Positions 15,528-25,720 of a DNA stretch of 40,707 bases are shown here, piece by piece (position 1 is the stretch's first letter; the number at the start of each line of letters is the position of its first letter). The position numbers and the translations under genes are program-made. The notes beneath the pieces were generated by a model. It saw only the letters and a program-made list of their open reading frames with translations. It was not told the origin of the DNA and ran no database searches. This DNA is from a virus: IMG/VR virus record IMGVR_UViG_3300021952_000266, positions 1-40,707 of that record, one strand, 5' to 3'.

Positions 15528-16880
15528 ATGAATTTCACACTAGACGGCGCAAGCGGCGCACAAGCAGCAGGCCAAGGACTTGGCAGCATGTTCAAAGCTG
15601 CCGCCATGGCTCCATTACTTCGCCAGCAGGCAGAGGCCGATTCGGCGCTCAAGGGTGCGCAGCTCTACCATCACACGATGGCAGGCAATAAGTTGGGCGT
15701 GGAAGCAAACCAAAAACTTGGTGCGCTGGCTATTCAAAACGACCCGCTCGAAAACACCATGCTGAGTTTGGGCCTGCCGACACAGCTTGCGCCAGCCTTC
15801 CGCGAAAAAATCACCACGGGCAACTGGGGTGGTCCATACGTTGCGCCTGCCGACGGCGTGGGTCCAACCATGCCAGCGCCAGCCAATGACGACACCGTGA
15901 AGAAATTGGCCCAAGCAATGTCGCTCACCCAGCGCATGTTTGCCACTGGCAGCAACGTGCACCAAGGCGCACAAGCGGCACTGGAAGAACAGAAGGCACG
16001 CGGAATTGACGCGGTGGTGGCCAACCCAGCGCTCGCACCAAACTACGGCAAAGCCAATGCAGCCGCAGCAGGCAAGCCGCTTTTCGACAATGTGGGCAAT
16101 ACGGGTTACAGCATTGACAGCTTCACAGGTGGACAGGCAGAGGCCAACCCAGTTTTGGCCAAACTCTTTGCCACTGTGGAAAATTCCAAGGCTAATGAGA
16201 ACAACGCGCAAGCCAAGAACGCCAACGCGTCGGCACGCAAGCACACGCTCGAAGGCGACGCGCTCGATGGCGCAGCAGGTGGAAACGGCGGCAGCGGCAA
16301 ACCTTTGACCAATGCACAGCTTCGTACCAACGAAGACGTGGAAGCGGCACGCAAGTACGTCACCGACATGCCACGCGAAACAATCGCGGCAGTGTTGCGC
16401 AAGAACGAAATGGACTTGACCCAGCAGGACAAAGACGTTTTGGCCCGCATCAAGAAGGCACGCACTGCCAAGTTTGGCGAGAAGGGTGTGCCCGACCAGT
16501 ACAACGACATGCTTGGCCTTGACCAGAATGTTGTGCAGCAACTTGCAGGCGCTTTAGCCAACCCCGGCACCAACCAAGCTGGCGTGCTTTCAAAACTCTT
16601 TGGCGGCACTGACAAGCCAATGACAGAGGAAGAAATCGTCAAGGGCGTGATGGCCAATGCTGGAACGGCAGAGCAGGCGAACCAAGCGCAATACGTCGCA
16701 GCAGCAAAGACGAAAAACCGCAACGGAACACCAGCGCCAGCAGGTGACAAAAATCCGTCGGGTGGTGGCGCAGCTCCCAAAATTGAGGCCAAAGTCCCCG
16801 CTGGCTACAAGCAGATTGGCACCTCAAACGGCAAACCAGTCTATCAAGCACCAGACGGGAAAAAATACGTTATGGAGTGA
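15528..16880 (+). CDS. Putative ejection protein, 450 aa
   Basis: A 450-residue Ala/Asn/Gln-rich protein with helices in the N-terminal half (LGSMFKAAAMAPLLRQQAEA) and few hydrophobic stretches. A Gly-rich linker (GGNGGSGKPLT) lies near residue 255. The segment RKYVTDMPRETIAAVLRKNE to about residue 320 is a compact charged domain. The last 40 residues (AGYKQIGTSNGKPVYQAPDG) form a short beta motif seen at the ends of several phage ejection proteins. It lies between the gp14-like protein and the giant polyvalent protein, the usual ejection gene block. No enzymatic motif is visible. Confidence 0.6.
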   Translation: MNFTLDGASGAQAAGQGLGSMFKAAAMAPLLRQQAEADSALKGAQLYHHTMAGNKLGVEANQKLGALAIQNDPLENTMLSLGLPTQLAPAFREKITTGNWGGPYVAPADGVGPTMPAPANDDTVKKLAQAMSLTQRMFATGSNVHQGAQAALEEQKARGIDAVVANPALAPNYGKANAAAAGKPLFDNVGNTGYSIDSFTGGQAEANPVLAKLFATVENSKANENNAQAKNANASARKHTLEGDALDGAAGGNGGSGKPLTNAQLRTNEDVEAARKYVTDMPRETIAAVLRKNEMDLTQQDKDVLARIKKARTAKFGEKGVPDQYNDMLGLDQNVVQQLAGALANPGTNQAGVLSKLFGGTDKPMTEEEIVKGVMANAGTAEQANQAQYVAAAKTKNRNGTPAPAGDKNPSGGGAAPKIEAKVPAGYKQIGTSNGKPVYQAPDGKKYVME

Positions 16881-16883
16881 TAA

Positions 16884-19800
16884 ATGGCCCTTCAAGAGTT
16901 CACCGGGAAACTAGACGAAACCCCCAAGCTGAAAGAATTTACCGGGAACCTTGATAGCGAGAGCCAAAGCACTGGCGGCACGCTGGGTGAAATCACGTCG
17001 GTAGTCAAATCGCTTTTTGCACCCAAGCCTGCCAGCGTCATGGAAGGATTGCCAGCCGACCCGGCGGCTTTTGACTTCAACAAGGCAAGCCGCCTGCAAC
17101 GCCAGCTAGACGACGAAGCCCAGCGACGCAAAGACTTCGGCACCATTGGTCCGATTGTCGGACCTAAGCCGTCCACCATGAGCGTGATTAACGGCCTATT
17201 CACTGACTTGGTGGCGGGCGGCAAAGGCACCCGTGCTGGTATCAACCAAATGGCGGGCGACCTTACTGGCTCCGAATACCTGCTAGACAAAGCCCGACGC
17301 GAGCGTGGCCAAGCCGACTTGATGACGGCGGTAAATACGCCTGAGTTTGAGAGCGAGACCGCCAAAGGCGTTTATGGTGGCGTATCAAGCATGGTGCGCA
17401 ATGCCATTCCCACGGCAGCGGCCATCGTCACGCGAAACCCTGAATTGGCGCTTGGCGGCATGGTGGCCCCCATGGTGCCCGACGAATACAGCAAATTCCG
17501 TCAGCGTGGCGCAGCGCCCGGCGAGGCTTTGCTTGGCGCAACTGGTACCGCAGGCATTGAATACCTCACCGAGAAAACGCCCATGGGCTTCTTGGTCAAC
17601 AACTTTGGCAAAGCTGGTACCGCAAAAATCATTTCTAGTTTTATTGCAAAAGATGCAATCCCCGAACAGGTTGCCACGCTTACGCAAGACGCCATTGACA
17701 CCGCCATTGCCAACCCTGATAAAACTTGGGGTGAATACTTAGCAGAACGTCCAAGCGCGGCGTATCAAACATTGGTGGCGACTGCAACACAAGCAGGATT
17801 GATGGGAGCTGCAAATTCAGCAACGCGTCGATTGATGAATCAGCCAGAACCAACGCAACCAGTCGCGCCGACCAGCACCGACTATCAAGCGCTGGTCAAC
17901 AAAGTATTTGGCAACGGCCAAGCGCCCGCAGCACCAACGCAGCAAGCGCCCGTATCGGTGCAGCAAGCGCCTCAAATCACCCCAGTGGCACCAGCACCCC
18001 AGCCAGCGGAGCAAACGCCCCAGCAGCCCGCACAAGCGCTGGCGCAGCTCATTGCCAACACTGCCACCCAAGAGAGCCCGCTCGATGTGCCAAGCACGTC
18101 GCTGCCGTCAGTCATTGACCCGCTGAATGGAAATACCGTTGAGCCAACCGACCCGCGTTATGCCGACGTGGTAAAGGCGAAGGGAAGCGCAGCACCAGAA
18201 GAAGCCCGCGCCCATGTGGCCACGCTCACACCCGTGGCTGACGACATTCAACTGGACAAGGAGCCCGTAGCCAATGGCGCAGAAAATGTTTTACAGCCCG
18301 TGGATTCAAGCACCACTGGAAGCGTTGCACCTGACACAGACACAAGCGTGGCAGCTCCACAGCGAGTACGCGACGCCGGGCAACTGGACCTCACAGGAAA
18401 TGGAACGACTGAGCCAGCGGTGCGCACTGCACCATTGGCAACCGACGGACAGCTACCGCAGCAAGATGCACCTGCAAACGCCCAACCCGTTGCCGATGTA
18501 ACGGCACCCGTTACGCAGCCTGCCACCTTGGTGGCTACCGAGGCAGGGGCCGGGGATGCCCAGCCGTCGCAGGCTGCACCCACAACCAAGCCCACGGGCT
18601 ACATTGGCCAAGACGGCACCAGCATTGACGAAGGCGGCACGCCATTCAAGACCAAGCAGGCCGCACAGAAGGCCAAGAAGCTGCAACCCATGATGCGCGT
18701 CAAGCAAGTCGAAGGCGGCTTTGTGCTGGCTGACAAGACGCCCGCGCAGCTCGCAGCCGAAGCCAAGGCAGCCAAGCGAATCAGTGGAGCGAATGCAGAA
18801 GCCGGGTCCAAAGGCAAGCCAATGGCTGCCCATGAATTCATTGCGTCGCGTGGTGGCATGGCTCCGAGCGAGCGCTCCGACCTTGGTATTGAAGGCAACA
18901 TCAAGATTGGCAACCGCTGGCTTTTCGCTGGCGCTGGCAAAGGCATGACCATTGCCCAAGCCACCGAGGCATTGCAAGAGGCTGGCTATCTCAACGAAGA
19001 CAGCCACAACGCAGCGTATGACCTAATCAAACGCAGCGTGAGCAATCCCCAGTACACATACGAAGGCTGGGACCGAATCGCAGAGCTGGAAATGCAAACC
19101 CAGTTTGAGGACTACTTGGCCAGCCAACAAGAAGCCGCCCAAGAAGACAACTTCGACCCATTTGCACCGCTCGACGATGCAGGCTTCACACAAGAAGACG
19201 CAGACGCGGCAGGGTTTGGCCAAGCCTCACCTGAGCTGCAAGCAGAAGTGGCCGCGCTGGCTGCCCAACTGGATGCACAAGGCATGGACGCCGAGGGCAT
19301 CATGGAGCGAATCGCGGTACAGTACCCACAAGCCACCCAAGACGAATACTATGAACACGCCAAAGACGCAATCACCCAAGCCATTGCCGAAGCAACCAAG
19401 CCCGCAAGCAGTGGAAATGCTGGCCAAGATGGTGGCCAACAAAGCGCAACGCCAGAAACAAGCGCAGAGCAAGCCGACCAAGGGCTGACCAGCTACACGC
19501 CTCAAGACATTGAGGACCGCTTGGCCAAGCTCGAAAAGTCCGAGCAAGAGCGCAAACGCCAAGAGCAAGAAGCCGAGCAAAAGGCCAAGGCCGACGCCGA
19601 GCGCGACACCTTCACCCTGACTGGCAGCGACCGTGCTGCCGACGTGGCCGCAGCACAAGGCCAGCAGGATATTTTCAGCGCTGCAAATGATGCGCAAGCC
19701 GCAGAGCCGCAAGCAGAAGCGAAGGCAGAGCCAGCGCCAGCCAAACCAGCACGCAAACAAAAAGACACGGCTGCCGCATTCCGCACCAAGCTGGAAGACC

Positions 19801-22800
19801 ACTTTGCCGTGGGCAACATCATTAAGAGCGACTATTGGGGAACACATAGCCGCGTCACTGCATTCGACTGGAATGATGGCAACTGGTCCGTCACTCAAGA
19901 GAAGGTTGAGCAAAAAGATGGTGAGTGGGTTGCCGTCGAAGGACCGCGCAGCCATTCCACTGCACCGTCGAAAAAAGACGTGGTGGTGGAGCGTGCCGAG
20001 CAACAAGCACCCGCACCAGAGGCAAAGACCGACACCCAAAAAATCACCGACTTTGGCGAGAAGATTGGCGGCGCACGCAAAGACGTGTGGACCTCATTTA
20101 AAGACCAGCTCAATGAAGTGGAAGACGGCGACATTGCAAGCCAGCCACTTTCAAAGGTGTGGCCGCTGCCTGACTACCAAGCAATGATTGACGGCGGCAC
20201 CGACCCTTGGGCCGTGGCCTTCGTGCGTGCAGCACGCGACGAAATCCCAGCCAAGCCACGCGCACCGTACAAGGTCAAGCGTTGGGCTGGCCAAGTTCAA
20301 TCGTTGCGCTCGATGGCCAACGACGTGATGGCCGAAGACCCGACCGCACGCGAGAAGGCCAAAGAGCTTTTCAACAGCTCAACAATCCTCAAGCCGTTGC
20401 GTGGGCGCGTTGAGCTTTACATGGAAGTGGGCCATTCAAAATCACTTGAAGGCATCACGTTTGAGAACAACTTTTATTCGCTCTATCGTGGCGAGCAAAA
20501 CGTCAGCAAGTGGGTAATTTCGCAGCGCACCAGTTCGTCATTTGGCAACTGGCCACGCGAATTTGTGGCGACCGACACCAAAGAAGAAGCCATTGCCAAG
20601 TTCAAGGAAATGCACGCGGCGCTGGGCAGCAAGTCAGACGCGAAGAAGCAAACCAGCTTTGACATTTATTCAAAACTCAAAGTCAAAGGCTACTTCGTCG
20701 GCAAGAAAGTTGGCCGCAACTACATTGATTTGGCCGGGCCATTCGACACGGTGAAAGAGGCCCGCACCTACAAGAACGACAGCCAAGACGAGCTGGTGGC
20801 CAAGCTGGAAAAGGCCAAAGAGATTCCCATGGAGCGGCGCAATATCAACGACCCACGCGTGGGCGAAGACATGCGCCATGGCCAAGACGTAACGCCACAA
20901 GAATTTGGCCAAGCGTTTGGTTTCCGTGGCGTGGAGTTTGGCAACTGGGTTGAGCAAGGCCGACGCCAACAAGACCTCAATGACGCATACGACGCATTGA
21001 TGGACATGGCCGCGTTGCTCGATATTCCACCAAAGGCAATCTCGCTGAATGGCGAGCTTGGCCTTGCATTCGGTGCCCGTGGTGGTGGTGGCGTCAACCC
21101 GGCAGCCGCGCACTATGAGCGCGACAAGGTGGTGATTAACCTGACCAAGAAAAATGGCGCAGGCAGCCTTGGCCATGAATGGTGGCACGCGCTGGACAGT
21201 TACTTTTCACGCCAGCGCAAGAAACCAGACGGCATGATGACTGACGCCACAGACGTGAAGCTGGCGTCGCGTGACAGCAAGTATTTCTACGAAGACAAGG
21301 GCGTGCGTCAAGAAATGATTGTCGCCTTTGGCCGCGTGATGAAGTCGATTAACACCACGGCCATGAAGGCCCGCTCAAGCGTGCTGGACGGAAAGCGAAG
21401 CAAAGAGTATTGGACCACCGACGTGGAAATGTCGGCACGCGCATTCGAGAGCTATTTGATTTCAAAGCTGCACGACCAAAACGCGTCCAACGACTACTTG
21501 GCCAACATTGCCAGCGAAGACACTTGGAACGCCATGGCGGCGCTTGGCATTGAGCTGGACAACAGCTACCCTTACCCGACAGCGGGCGAAATCCCTGAGA
21601 TTCGCGCAGGCTTTGACGCATTCTTCAACGCCATTGAGCACCGGGAATCGGACAAGGGAATTGAGCTTTATGAACCCGAAGCTCAATACAATGTTGACGC
21701 ACCCAAGACAAAATACACCGATGACAAGCAACTCCAACTTTTCCTCGATAACGGACCTGACCAAAGCCAAGCAGGCACGCGTGGAGAAGTTGCCCAACGG
21801 GCAGCCGTTGCCGCCGTGGACGACCTACGACGCACCGAAACCTTACTTGGCCTCGCCTTGTCAAGTGATTACGCTGCCCGTCAACGCGCAACCCTTGTCG
21901 GACAAACAGTAAGCAGCACCGAAGACCTCGCCACGCTGGCGCAGGTGTACCGCGACCCACGTTTTGAAACCTTCCGCGTGGTGTTCGTCAATGACAGTGG
22001 CAACGTCGTTTCCCAAGTTGGCCTCACCAGCCGCTTGCCAGCCTCAACGCAGGCAATCATGGGCAATGACGCTGATTCGTACCTTGCCAGCATTTCAGCC
22101 ACCGCACGCAACCGTGGCGCGACGGGCTATTACTTGCTGCACAACCACCCCAGCGGTGAGCCTGCACCAAGCCGTGCCGACATTCGCCTCACGCAACACT
22201 TTGCCGAAACCATCAAAGATTTGGAATTCAAATCGCATGTGGTGATTGACACCAACAAGTACACCACCATTGGCAAGACGGGCCTGACTGATTTCTTTTA
22301 CAAGAACTTTGGCCAGCCTGAGCCATTCACCGCGCAGGAATGGGCCGACGTAAAAATTGGCGGGCCTGCCGACGTTATGAGCATGACCAAGCGCCTTGAA
22401 GTTGACCGCGATTCGGTGACATTGATTCACACTGATGCGCAATTCAAGGTCAAAGCTATTAGCACCATCCCCGTGAAGGTGGCTATTGGCGGCGACAGCA
22501 AAAAGGCAATCATCAAGGCGTCACTGAAAACGCAAGGCTCGCAGGTGTTCGCAGTGAGCACCAGCCCCATTGCATTGAAGAAAATCGCACCCCACATCCG
22601 TGACGGTATCTTGGTGCGTGACGACGGCAGCGTGCGCAGCCTTGCCGAATCGGGCGAGCTTGGTGGTGGTGAGCCATTCCCAGCCAGCCGACGCACACGC
22701 CTGAGCCCCGACACCAGCCCTGAGTTTGGCTACCTTCGCAGCTTTGGCCAAGAGGCCGAATTGAAGGTTGCCGAGCTGGGCAAGGAATATGGCGGCGACC

Positions 22801-25196
22801 AGCAAACCGAGCTTGACCTCAACGTGCCCGGCGTGAAGTTGGAGCCAGTCAGCGCCAAAGACGCATTCAGCCTTGACACCAATGCAGCAGGCCGCAAAGA
22901 GTGGACGCTTGGCCGCAAGCTCTACGACAACATGGCCACGGTGGCCACGGAATACTTGGGCCGGGTGAAGCTGGCCGACAACCGACCTGCCGAATTCAAG
23001 CAGATGATGCGCCAATTCCGCGTGGACCAAAACAAGGCCACCGAGAGCGCCAAGGCCATTGCAGAGAAGGGCATGGAGCTGACGCCTGAGCAACGCGTGC
23101 TCTTGTCCGACCTGATTGAGAAGCAGGGCATGGTGGGCGACGTACCACCGCAGGAAATGGTGGAGCTGGCCGCGTCAATCACTGCCGCGCTGGAAACCCA
23201 AGCCCGCGACCTCATTGAGCTGGGCATGTTGTCCGAAGACCGCTTGGTGAAAGACTACCTGCCACGCCTATACAAAACGCCACTGGTGGCCAGCCTCACC
23301 AACAAGCAAATGTTTATGTCGTGGTTCACCAAAACCCGCATGAAGATTCGTGGCGCTCGCCTGCAATCGCGTGGCTTGGTCAATGAGGTGCCGATTGAGA
23401 AAGTCGAGCTTGCCAAGAAATTTGGCTGGAAGGTATCGAGCTTGGCCGACGGTGACAACCTGCCGCAAAACTTGTTGGACGTGCTCGAATCGGGCGGCAA
23501 AATCCCCGCGAAATTCAAAGGCACCAAAGTCGTCATGTGGCGCGACTTCACTGAGAGCGAGCGGCAGGACATGGGCGAAGTGCGTGACGCGGTGTTGCGC
23601 TATGCCATGGGCTATGTGGAGACCCAGCGCGACGTGGCCATTGGCCGCTTGTTCAAAGCCGTGGCCACCAACCCCGACTTGGCCAAGACCTTCAACCCCG
23701 GCGGCTGGGTGCAGGTGCCCAACACCGAAATCAAAGGCGCACCCGGCACCAAGACCTATGGCGCACTGGCTGGCATGTACGTCGAGCCACAAGTGGCCGA
23801 TTCACTCAAGCGCAACACACAACCCAAGGGCGTGCTCATGGCCGCTTACGACAAAGCGTTGGGCTGGTGGAAAGAAGGCAAGACCGTTTGGAACCCAGTA
23901 AGCCACGGCAACAACGTGGTGAGCAACGTGTTCGTGATGCACTTTGCTGGCCTCAACCCTGCCAACCCTGCCAACTGGCGCAACACCGTGCGCGAGTACC
24001 GCACCAAGGGCCAGTATTACCAAGAGGCCGTGGACAAAGGCTTGTTCGGTACCGAGTGGGCAACGATGGAAATTCAAAACTTGCTCATGCCTGATTTGGC
24101 CGACATGGCCGACATTGAGAGCGTGGCAACGTCGCGGGTTTCCAAGGTGGCTGAATTCTTGAAGAAGACAGGCAAGCCCGTGAGCTGGTACCGCGAGAAC
24201 ATGCAGCGGGCCTATGAGTTTGAAGACCAATTCTTCAAGCTGATGATTTACGCCGACCGACGCAAGGCAGGCATGACGCCTGAGCAAGCTATCGAGGACA
24301 CCGAGCGATACATTTTCAACTACGCTGATTTGCCAGAGGGCGTGGAGAACATCAAGCGTGTTTACAGCCCGTTTTTCTCATACACCTATAAAGCCGTGCC
24401 GATGGTGATTCACACCGCCATGACGCGCCCCGACCGCTTGCTGGTGCCCATTGCTTTGCTCAGTGGTGCCAACTGGCTGGGCTACCTTATCAGCGGTGGT
24501 GACGAAGACAAAGAGCGCAAGGGCTTGCCAGACTACATGCAAGGCCGCTCTGCCATTGGCACGCAAAAAGCCATTCGTATGCCATTCGACGTGGAAGGCA
24601 AACCAGCCTTCATGGACGTGACGCGCCGGGTGCCGCTGGGTGATTTGTTCGACACCAACAACCAAGCCAACGGCCTGCCAGTGCCCGCGCCTTTGATGCC
24701 TTCACACCCGTTGCTTTCAATGACGGCAGCAATCGCGTGGAACGTGGACACATTCAGCGGCAAGGACTTGGTGAAGAAGTCAGACACAGCTTGGGAAGCC
24801 GCGAAAACCCGTGCGGGCTACGTTTACAAACAACTGACCCCCAACGCGCCATTCGTGCCCGGCAGCTACAACTTCAACAAGCTCATGGATTCGGCAGCGT
24901 ACAGCTTCGACACCGAGATTGGACCGTACACCGGGCGCACCAAAGCGGGCGACCCAATACCGCTTTCCACCACGCTGCCCGACGTGTTCACTGGCACCAA
25001 GATTCGTGCCGTTGACCCTGAGCGTGGCATTGAGTACAAGCGTGCCGACATTGCCAAAGAGGTGCGCGAGATTCAATCCAATATCCGAAGCGCTAACCGC
25101 AATCAGTCCATGACCAGCGACAGCCGCGAGCGCTACAACCAAGAGCAACGCGACAAGCTGGACGAGCTGAAAAAGAAACGCGAAGCCCTGCAATAA
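16884..25196 (+). CDS. Giant ejected polyvalent protein with LPD1/HEWWH zincin and RadC-like JAMM domains (2770 aa)
   Basis: About 300 kDa, by far the largest gene. In order: a short tandem motif EFTGKLD/EFTGNLD at residues 4-24; helical, partly hydrophobic region about 150-310 (LVNNFGKAGTAKIISSFIAK); Pro/Gln-rich linker 310-400; low-complexity Ala/Gln/Glu region about 640-960; a small domain near 970-1045 (WGTHSRVTAFDWNDGNW); an LPD1-type domain about 1319-1440 ending in a zincin motif HEWWH at 1431-1435 (LGHEWWHALDSYF). A RadC-like JAMM domain about 1655-1810 follows, with H1753-x-H1755, S1763 and D1766 in the exact H-x-H-x7-S-x2-D order. Then a long C-terminal region with a hydrophobic stretch near 2520. 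Phage polyvalent proteins of this type are thought to enter the host with DNA and disarm defences; its position among ejection genes fits. The stop is at 25194-25196. Confidence 0.85.
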   Translation: MALQEFTGKLDETPKLKEFTGNLDSESQSTGGTLGEITSVVKSLFAPKPASVMEGLPADPAAFDFNKASRLQRQLDDEAQRRKDFGTIGPIVGPKPSTMSVINGLFTDLVAGGKGTRAGINQMAGDLTGSEYLLDKARRERGQADLMTAVNTPEFESETAKGVYGGVSSMVRNAIPTAAAIVTRNPELALGGMVAPMVPDEYSKFRQRGAAPGEALLGATGTAGIEYLTEKTPMGFLVNNFGKAGTAKIISSFIAKDAIPEQVATLTQDAIDTAIANPDKTWGEYLAERPSAAYQTLVATATQAGLMGAANSATRRLMNQPEPTQPVAPTSTDYQALVNKVFGNGQAPAAPTQQAPVSVQQAPQITPVAPAPQPAEQTPQQPAQALAQLIANTATQESPLDVPSTSLPSVIDPLNGNTVEPTDPRYADVVKAKGSAAPEEARAHVATLTPVADDIQLDKEPVANGAENVLQPVDSSTTGSVAPDTDTSVAAPQRVRDAGQLDLTGNGTTEPAVRTAPLATDGQLPQQDAPANAQPVADVTAPVTQPATLVATEAGAGDAQPSQAAPTTKPTGYIGQDGTSIDEGGTPFKTKQAAQKAKKLQPMMRVKQVEGGFVLADKTPAQLAAEAKAAKRISGANAEAGSKGKPMAAHEFIASRGGMAPSERSDLGIEGNIKIGNRWLFAGAGKGMTIAQATEALQEAGYLNEDSHNAAYDLIKRSVSNPQYTYEGWDRIAELEMQTQFEDYLASQQEAAQEDNFDPFAPLDDAGFTQEDADAAGFGQASPELQAEVAALAAQLDAQGMDAEGIMERIAVQYPQATQDEYYEHAKDAITQAIAEATKPASSGNAGQDGGQQSATPETSAEQADQGLTSYTPQDIEDRLAKLEKSEQERKRQEQEAEQKAKADAERDTFTLTGSDRAADVAAAQGQQDIFSAANDAQAAEPQAEAKAEPAPAKPARKQKDTAAAFRTKLEDHFAVGNIIKSDYWGTHSRVTAFDWNDGNWSVTQEKVEQKDGEWVAVEGPRSHSTAPSKKDVVVERAEQQAPAPEAKTDTQKITDFGEKIGGARKDVWTSFKDQLNEVEDGDIASQPLSKVWPLPDYQAMIDGGTDPWAVAFVRAARDEIPAKPRAPYKVKRWAGQVQSLRSMANDVMAEDPTAREKAKELFNSSTILKPLRGRVELYMEVGHSKSLEGITFENNFYSLYRGEQNVSKWVISQRTSSSFGNWPREFVATDTKEEAIAKFKEMHAALGSKSDAKKQTSFDIYSKLKVKGYFVGKKVGRNYIDLAGPFDTVKEARTYKNDSQDELVAKLEKAKEIPMERRNINDPRVGEDMRHGQDVTPQEFGQAFGFRGVEFGNWVEQGRRQQDLNDAYDALMDMAALLDIPPKAISLNGELGLAFGARGGGGVNPAAAHYERDKVVINLTKKNGAGSLGHEWWHALDSYFSRQRKKPDGMMTDATDVKLASRDSKYFYEDKGVRQEMIVAFGRVMKSINTTAMKARSSVLDGKRSKEYWTTDVEMSARAFESYLISKLHDQNASNDYLANIASEDTWNAMAALGIELDNSYPYPTAGEIPEIRAGFDAFFNAIEHRESDKGIELYEPEAQYNVDAPKTKYTDDKQLQLFLDNGPDQSQAGTRGEVAQRAAVAAVDDLRRTETLLGLALSSDYAARQRATLVGQTVSSTEDLATLAQVYRDPRFETFRVVFVNDSGNVVSQVGLTSRLPASTQAIMGNDADSYLASISATARNRGATGYYLLHNHPSGEPAPSRADIRLTQHFAETIKDLEFKSHVVIDTNKYTTIGKTGLTDFFYKNFGQPEPFTAQEWADVKIGGPADVMSMTKRLEVDRDSVTLIHTDAQFKVKAISTIPVKVAIGGDSKKAIIKASLKTQGSQVFAVSTSPIALKKIAPHIRDGILVRDDGSVRSLAESGELGGGEPFPASRRTRLSPDTSPEFGYLRSFGQEAELKVAELGKEYGGDQQTELDLNVPGVKLEPVSAKDAFSLDTNAAGRKEWTLGRKLYDNMATVATEYLGRVKLADNRPAEFKQMMRQFRVDQNKATESAKAIAEKGMELTPEQRVLLSDLIEKQGMVGDVPPQEMVELAASITAALETQARDLIELGMLSEDRLVKDYLPRLYKTPLVASLTNKQMFMSWFTKTRMKIRGARLQSRGLVNEVPIEKVELAKKFGWKVSSLADGDNLPQNLLDVLESGGKIPAKFKGTKVVMWRDFTESERQDMGEVRDAVLRYAMGYVETQRDVAIGRLFKAVATNPDLAKTFNPGGWVQVPNTEIKGAPGTKTYGALAGMYVEPQVADSLKRNTQPKGVLMAAYDKALGWWKEGKTVWNPVSHGNNVVSNVFVMHFAGLNPANPANWRNTVREYRTKGQYYQEAVDKGLFGTEWATMEIQNLLMPDLADMADIESVATSRVSKVAEFLKKTGKPVSWYRENMQRAYEFEDQFFKLMIYADRRKAGMTPEQAIEDTERYIFNYADLPEGVENIKRVYSPFFSYTYKAVPMVIHTAMTRPDRLLVPIALLSGANWLGYLISGGDEDKERKGLPDYMQGRSAIGTQKAIRMPFDVEGKPAFMDVTRRVPLGDLFDTNNQANGLPVPAPLMPSHPLLSMTAAIAWNVDTFSGKDLVKKSDTAWEAAKTRAGYVYKQLTPNAPFVPGSYNFNKLMDSAAYSFDTEIGPYTGRTKAGDPIPLSTTLPDVFTGTKIRAVDPERGIEYKRADIAKEVREIQSNIRSANRNQSMTSDSRERYNQEQRDKLDELKKKREALQ

Positions 25197-25217
25197 ATAT
25201 CCGTCGCCACCTTTGCG

Positions 25218-25249
25218 CCCCCATAGCATTACTGCATGGGGGTGTTTTT
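25218..25249 (+). terminator. Terminator-like hairpin overlapping the ribosome binding site of the next gene
   Basis: CCCCCAT (25218-25224) pairs with ATGGGGG (25236-25242), extended by GCA/TGC around loop TTAC with one bulged A. TGTTTTT follows and abuts the ATG at 25250. The same GGGGG is the only Shine-Dalgarno-like sequence for that ATG, so transcription past this point and translation of the lysis genes may both depend on hairpin opening. Confidence 0.78.
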
Positions 25250-25720
25250 ATGAGCGCAATTATTTCGTTTTTGGGTGGTGCGGCTTTCCGCATGATTTGG
25301 GGCCAACTGGCTGACGTGTGGACCAAGTGGCAAGACCACGCGCATGAACAAGCCATGCTCAAGTTGCAGGGCGAGCTTGACGACAAACGACATGCACGCG
25401 ACTGCGAGCGCATACGCTTGCAATCAGAGCTTGGCGTCAAAGAGGTGATGGTGCAGGCTGACGCCGACATTGCCCGCATTGAGGCCAACGCATTCTTGGC
25501 TGCCACCAGCCGAGCCACTGAGAAGACTGGCATTTGGCTGGTTGACCTTTGGAATGGCGTTATTCGCCCGGCAGCCGCGTCGCTGGCGCTATACCTTTGG
25601 GTGTGCGCATTGAACACGCAAGGCTGGGTAATGACCGACTGGGACCGTGAGCTTGTCGGCGTGTGCCTTGGCTTCTATTTCGCAACCCGCGTGATGAATC
25701 GTGACAAACGAGCAAGCTGA
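25250..25720 (+). CDS. Membrane protein of the lysis region (possible 3-TM holin-type)
   Basis: A 156-residue protein. Hydrophobic N-terminus (ISFLGGAAFRMIWGQL), then a charged, likely coiled-coil stretch at about 22-90 (WQDHAHEQAMLKLQGELDDK), then two hydrophobic segments around 107-122 (IRPAAASLALYLWVCAL) and 133-147 (LVGVCLGFYFATRV). It overlaps the endolysin gene by 20 bases, so a role in lysis is likely. The layout resembles three-TM holin-like proteins of gene transfer agents and phages. A second holin, antiholin or spanin-like role is possible; no lipobox or nested Rz1 was found. Confidence 0.65.
   Translation: MSAIISFLGGAAFRMIWGQLADVWTKWQDHAHEQAMLKLQGELDDKRHARDCERIRLQSELGVKEVMVQADADIARIEANAFLAATSRATEKTGIWLVDLWNGVIRPAAASLALYLWVCALNTQGWVMTDWDRELVGVCLGFYFATRVMNRDKRAS

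Noticed and set aside
15615-16541. Long minus-strand ORF (308 codons) opposite an ejection gene
   Set aside because: Rich in Leu/Val/His/Cys as expected for the reverse of an Ala/Gln/Asn-rich gene; no start signal or domain.
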